From Dromaius novaehollandiae (Eukaryota; Chordata; Aves; Casuariiformes; Dromaiidae): a stretch of 64,000 nt of DNA. This document shows positions 62,054 through 64,000 of the stretch, one piece after another. The translations under genes were made by a program, and so were the position numbers. Within the stretch, counting starts at the first letter, position 1. Every line of letters begins with the position of its first letter. The notes beneath the pieces are model-generated. The model saw only the letters and a program-made list of their open reading frames with translations. It searched no databases and had not been told where the DNA came from. Location of the stretch: NCBI RefSeq assembly GCF_036370855.1, contig NC_088099.1, positions 35,379,001-35,443,000 of the forward strand. The letters are read 5' to 3'.

Positions 62054-62270
62054 AGACAGCATAGCAGCCATACCGAATTGGGCCGGACATACTTCTAACC
62101 TAATGTCCTTTTTCTAGCCTGGCTGAAGAAAGATTCCTGGGAGATGTTTAAGAACAGGAGATGCCTATAGCAGTCATTCCCACATCTGCTCTTCTGCCTT
62201 CTGGAGATTTAAAACTCTTGGCCTAGCAGAATCAGAGATGGTTTCTTTGTATTTGGTAGCTTTCTGCTGT
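62054..62270 (-). mobile_element. Old CR1-like 3'-end relic, minus strand
   Basis: AGACAGCATAGCAGCCATAC, a GGGCCGGACA block, GTTTAAGAACAGGAGATGCC and CCTTCTGGAGAT follow the order of a CR1 3' region seen in reverse complement (roughly AGCAGCCATACTGGGTCAGACC and later TAAGAACAGGGCA..AGCTTCTGGCA, from memory of turtle and bird CR1 copies). Far more diverged than the 10952 copy, so an older family. Confidence 0.55.
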
Positions 62271-63844
62271 TATTTTTTCTTTCCCCCTGAATGTCTGTGG
62301 TCACTTTTGAATATATTTAAGATTTTTGCCTTTTTAGGCAAGGGAGTCAACAGCCTAAATAATAACTCTCTGAAGAAATAACTCCTTTTGCTTGTTTTGG
62401 AAATGTCACTCACTAACTTCATTTAATCTTCCCTTTCTCCAGTTCGTCAAGATTTTAGCAGCAAACACATACAGTTACAGCTTTTTTCATTCAAATTAAT
62501 AGAATTGTCATGATTTCAGTTTTAATTTTAAGGAGATTTATTTATAGAAGGAAGAATCTTAAACTTAAATAATTAGAAATGTATGCATCTTCAGCCTCAG
62601 ACATTTGATAGTGCAGGGTCAGTTATTTGAACTTCCTTAAACAGGAGAAGAAATGGAAGGAAAATGTTCACAGTATGTTATTTTTTCATAGCAGTGTTTT
62701 CCATAAGATACTCTGTCACTGAATTTCTCAGTTTTGGTAGAGCAGTTATCATTCACTGTTACAAAGCTGTGATTATTTTACTTTTTTAAAACTTTTCTTA
62801 CATTAAAGAAAAGGCACTTAGTCCATTATGATTTCAGTTGCGCATCTGAGCAGGATTGCTTTTTAAAGGTCTTACGTGCATTTTCAAAAAAAGCTGAGGT
62901 AGAAGAGCTTCATTCCAAAAATAATTAGAGATATGTCATTGTATAGTACAGAATGGAATAATGCAATATAGGTAATTTGGGTGCTAAAAGCAAGCTATAA
63001 AGTAAAGAATATTATCCCTATTTTTCTTAAAAGGAAGAGTTCAGGAATTCCAGATTGCTGGTGAAGATGTATGTTCGTTGGTCGAACTAGACTGCATACT
63101 GTGATTAAAATATTGATTTAAAGACAGTTTATCACTTCTGTAAATATCAAAGTAGTGTTTTTTTAATTAAGTTAATTAGATTTAGGAGATATTCCCAAAT
63201 ATTGAAAACTGACTTTTTTTCCCTCTGCTGTTGAAAACAATAATAAATTTTAGAGCAAGTTAGCCTTACATCAGTTATAGGGTAATTGTTGGAAACTATT
63301 ATTAAGAGTTGTGGTAGAAATATGTCTGAAAAACAGTCTGAAGGATAACCAGTGTTGATTCAAACATACCTAATTTACTGGAGTTTTTTATTATATTTCT
63401 GGCATGATAGTAAGAGGAATATGCTGCATGCAGTGTACTCAACTTCTCAAAATGATCGTGGCTAACAAGCTGTGGAATACAGAAGAATATGGAACTGAAT
63501 AGAGGGAGGAAAAAAAAAGTGGTGAAAGGGAACCTTTTGTGTTCTGCGTTAGACCAGATTTTAAGTCTGTCTGTCTTTGGTTACCAAAAGCAGGTATCTA
63601 CAAAGTGCAGCAAAGGTATTTGCTGTTGGAAGTGATTCTTGTGTGGAGAACATAGTTTTTTAGAGTTGCTTTCCTGTGGGAGGACAGCGCTAAATGAATG
63701 TTACAAAAAGGGTAGTAAACTGCTGCGAGTGGTAGGATAGGCGATAGCAACATAGCGGCTGTTGGCAGACAAAGGTAATACTGAGGTGGGCTGGGGTCTG
63801 GCCCCTGGCCCCTTCTCTGAGCTCTTCTGCTCTGTTCCCTGCAG
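62271..63844. other. Intron-like DNA, nothing called
   Basis: AT-rich to about 63680; CpG sites then become more frequent toward the acceptor at 63844. Confidence 0.5.
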
Positions 63845-63974
63845 CGTGGTTGAACACTCCAGTAGTGCATTAAGTGCGGTGGTGAACATCTGCTGGGTGC
63901 TGTGTTCTGTCAATCTCTTCCTGGAGAAACAAGTGTTAGCGAAAGACTGTCTTGTTTTGTATAAAGTGTTTTAA
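63845..63974 (+). other. Exon-like segment after a strong acceptor
   Basis: A long pyrimidine tract (CTTCTGCTCTGTTCCCTGCAG) ends at 63844. The following segment is open in one frame after one base (HSSSALSAVVNICWVLCSV, then LYKVF and TAA at 63972-63974). CpG sites (GCGTGG, GTGCGG, TAGCGA) are denser than around it. No good donor is seen, so it would be a terminal or untranslated exon, or part of an unidentified repeat. Family unknown. Confidence 0.25.
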
Positions 63975-64000
63975 ACACCTTTAATATGTAGGTTAGCTAG

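Noticed and set aside
1..64000. CRISPR arrays, operons, rRNA genes, intact tRNA genes, phage or plasmid functions
   Set aside because: No regularly spaced direct repeats, no tightly packed genes and no rRNA or intact tRNA sequence. The composition and repeats are those of vertebrate nuclear DNA.

Overview
The window looks like one stretch of an AT-rich vertebrate chromosome, most likely from a bird. It contains a well preserved CR1 LINE of the avian type (10952-11755, minus strand), a second much older CR1-like relic (about 62054-62270, minus), long intron-like DNA with almost no open frames, and a single sharp CpG island at about 19735-20460. There are no bacterial or plasmid features, no rRNA, no intact tRNA and no CRISPR array. 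A turtle or crocodilian host cannot be excluded, because the window also keeps an L1-type LINE relic, a palindromic Harbinger-like MITE and a MIR-like SINE, all uncommon in most birds. A slowly evolving bird lineage would fit best, but this is inference.

Layout. Positions 1-19.3 kb are gene-poor. They hold three weak plus-strand exon candidates (122-176, 1573-1740, 3558-3709), of which 1573-1740 is the best: 168 nt, one fully open frame and good splice sites at both ends. This part also holds an 18-unit AGAAA microsatellite, about 1.4 kb of broken L1 ORF2, the avian-type CR1 and a 194-bp palindromic MITE flanked by TAA. From 19.3 to 20.5 kb comes a promoter region: an NF-Y type GGCCAATCA, a GC box, a CpG island, a G-rich 5' UTR-like segment and a CAG|GTAAAA donor ending a probable non-coding first exon at 20168 on the plus strand. 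From 20.5 kb to the end of the window (more than 43 kb) the sequence looks like the first intron(s) of that plus-strand gene: T-rich on the plus strand, with old repeats and a few isolated exon-like segments (41688-41824, 46839-46900, and an acceptor at 63844).

No complete protein-coding gene can be read, and I do not recognise the gene that starts at the CpG island. The open frames of 60-220 codons are chance frames, CpG-island frames lacking stops, or repeat-derived; none is called as a gene. The most notable items are the L1 relic, the Harbinger-like MITE, the 1573-1740 exon candidate, the change in base skew at the CpG island, and an exon candidate followed closely by a run of 17 G. I saw no evidence for a new molecular system.
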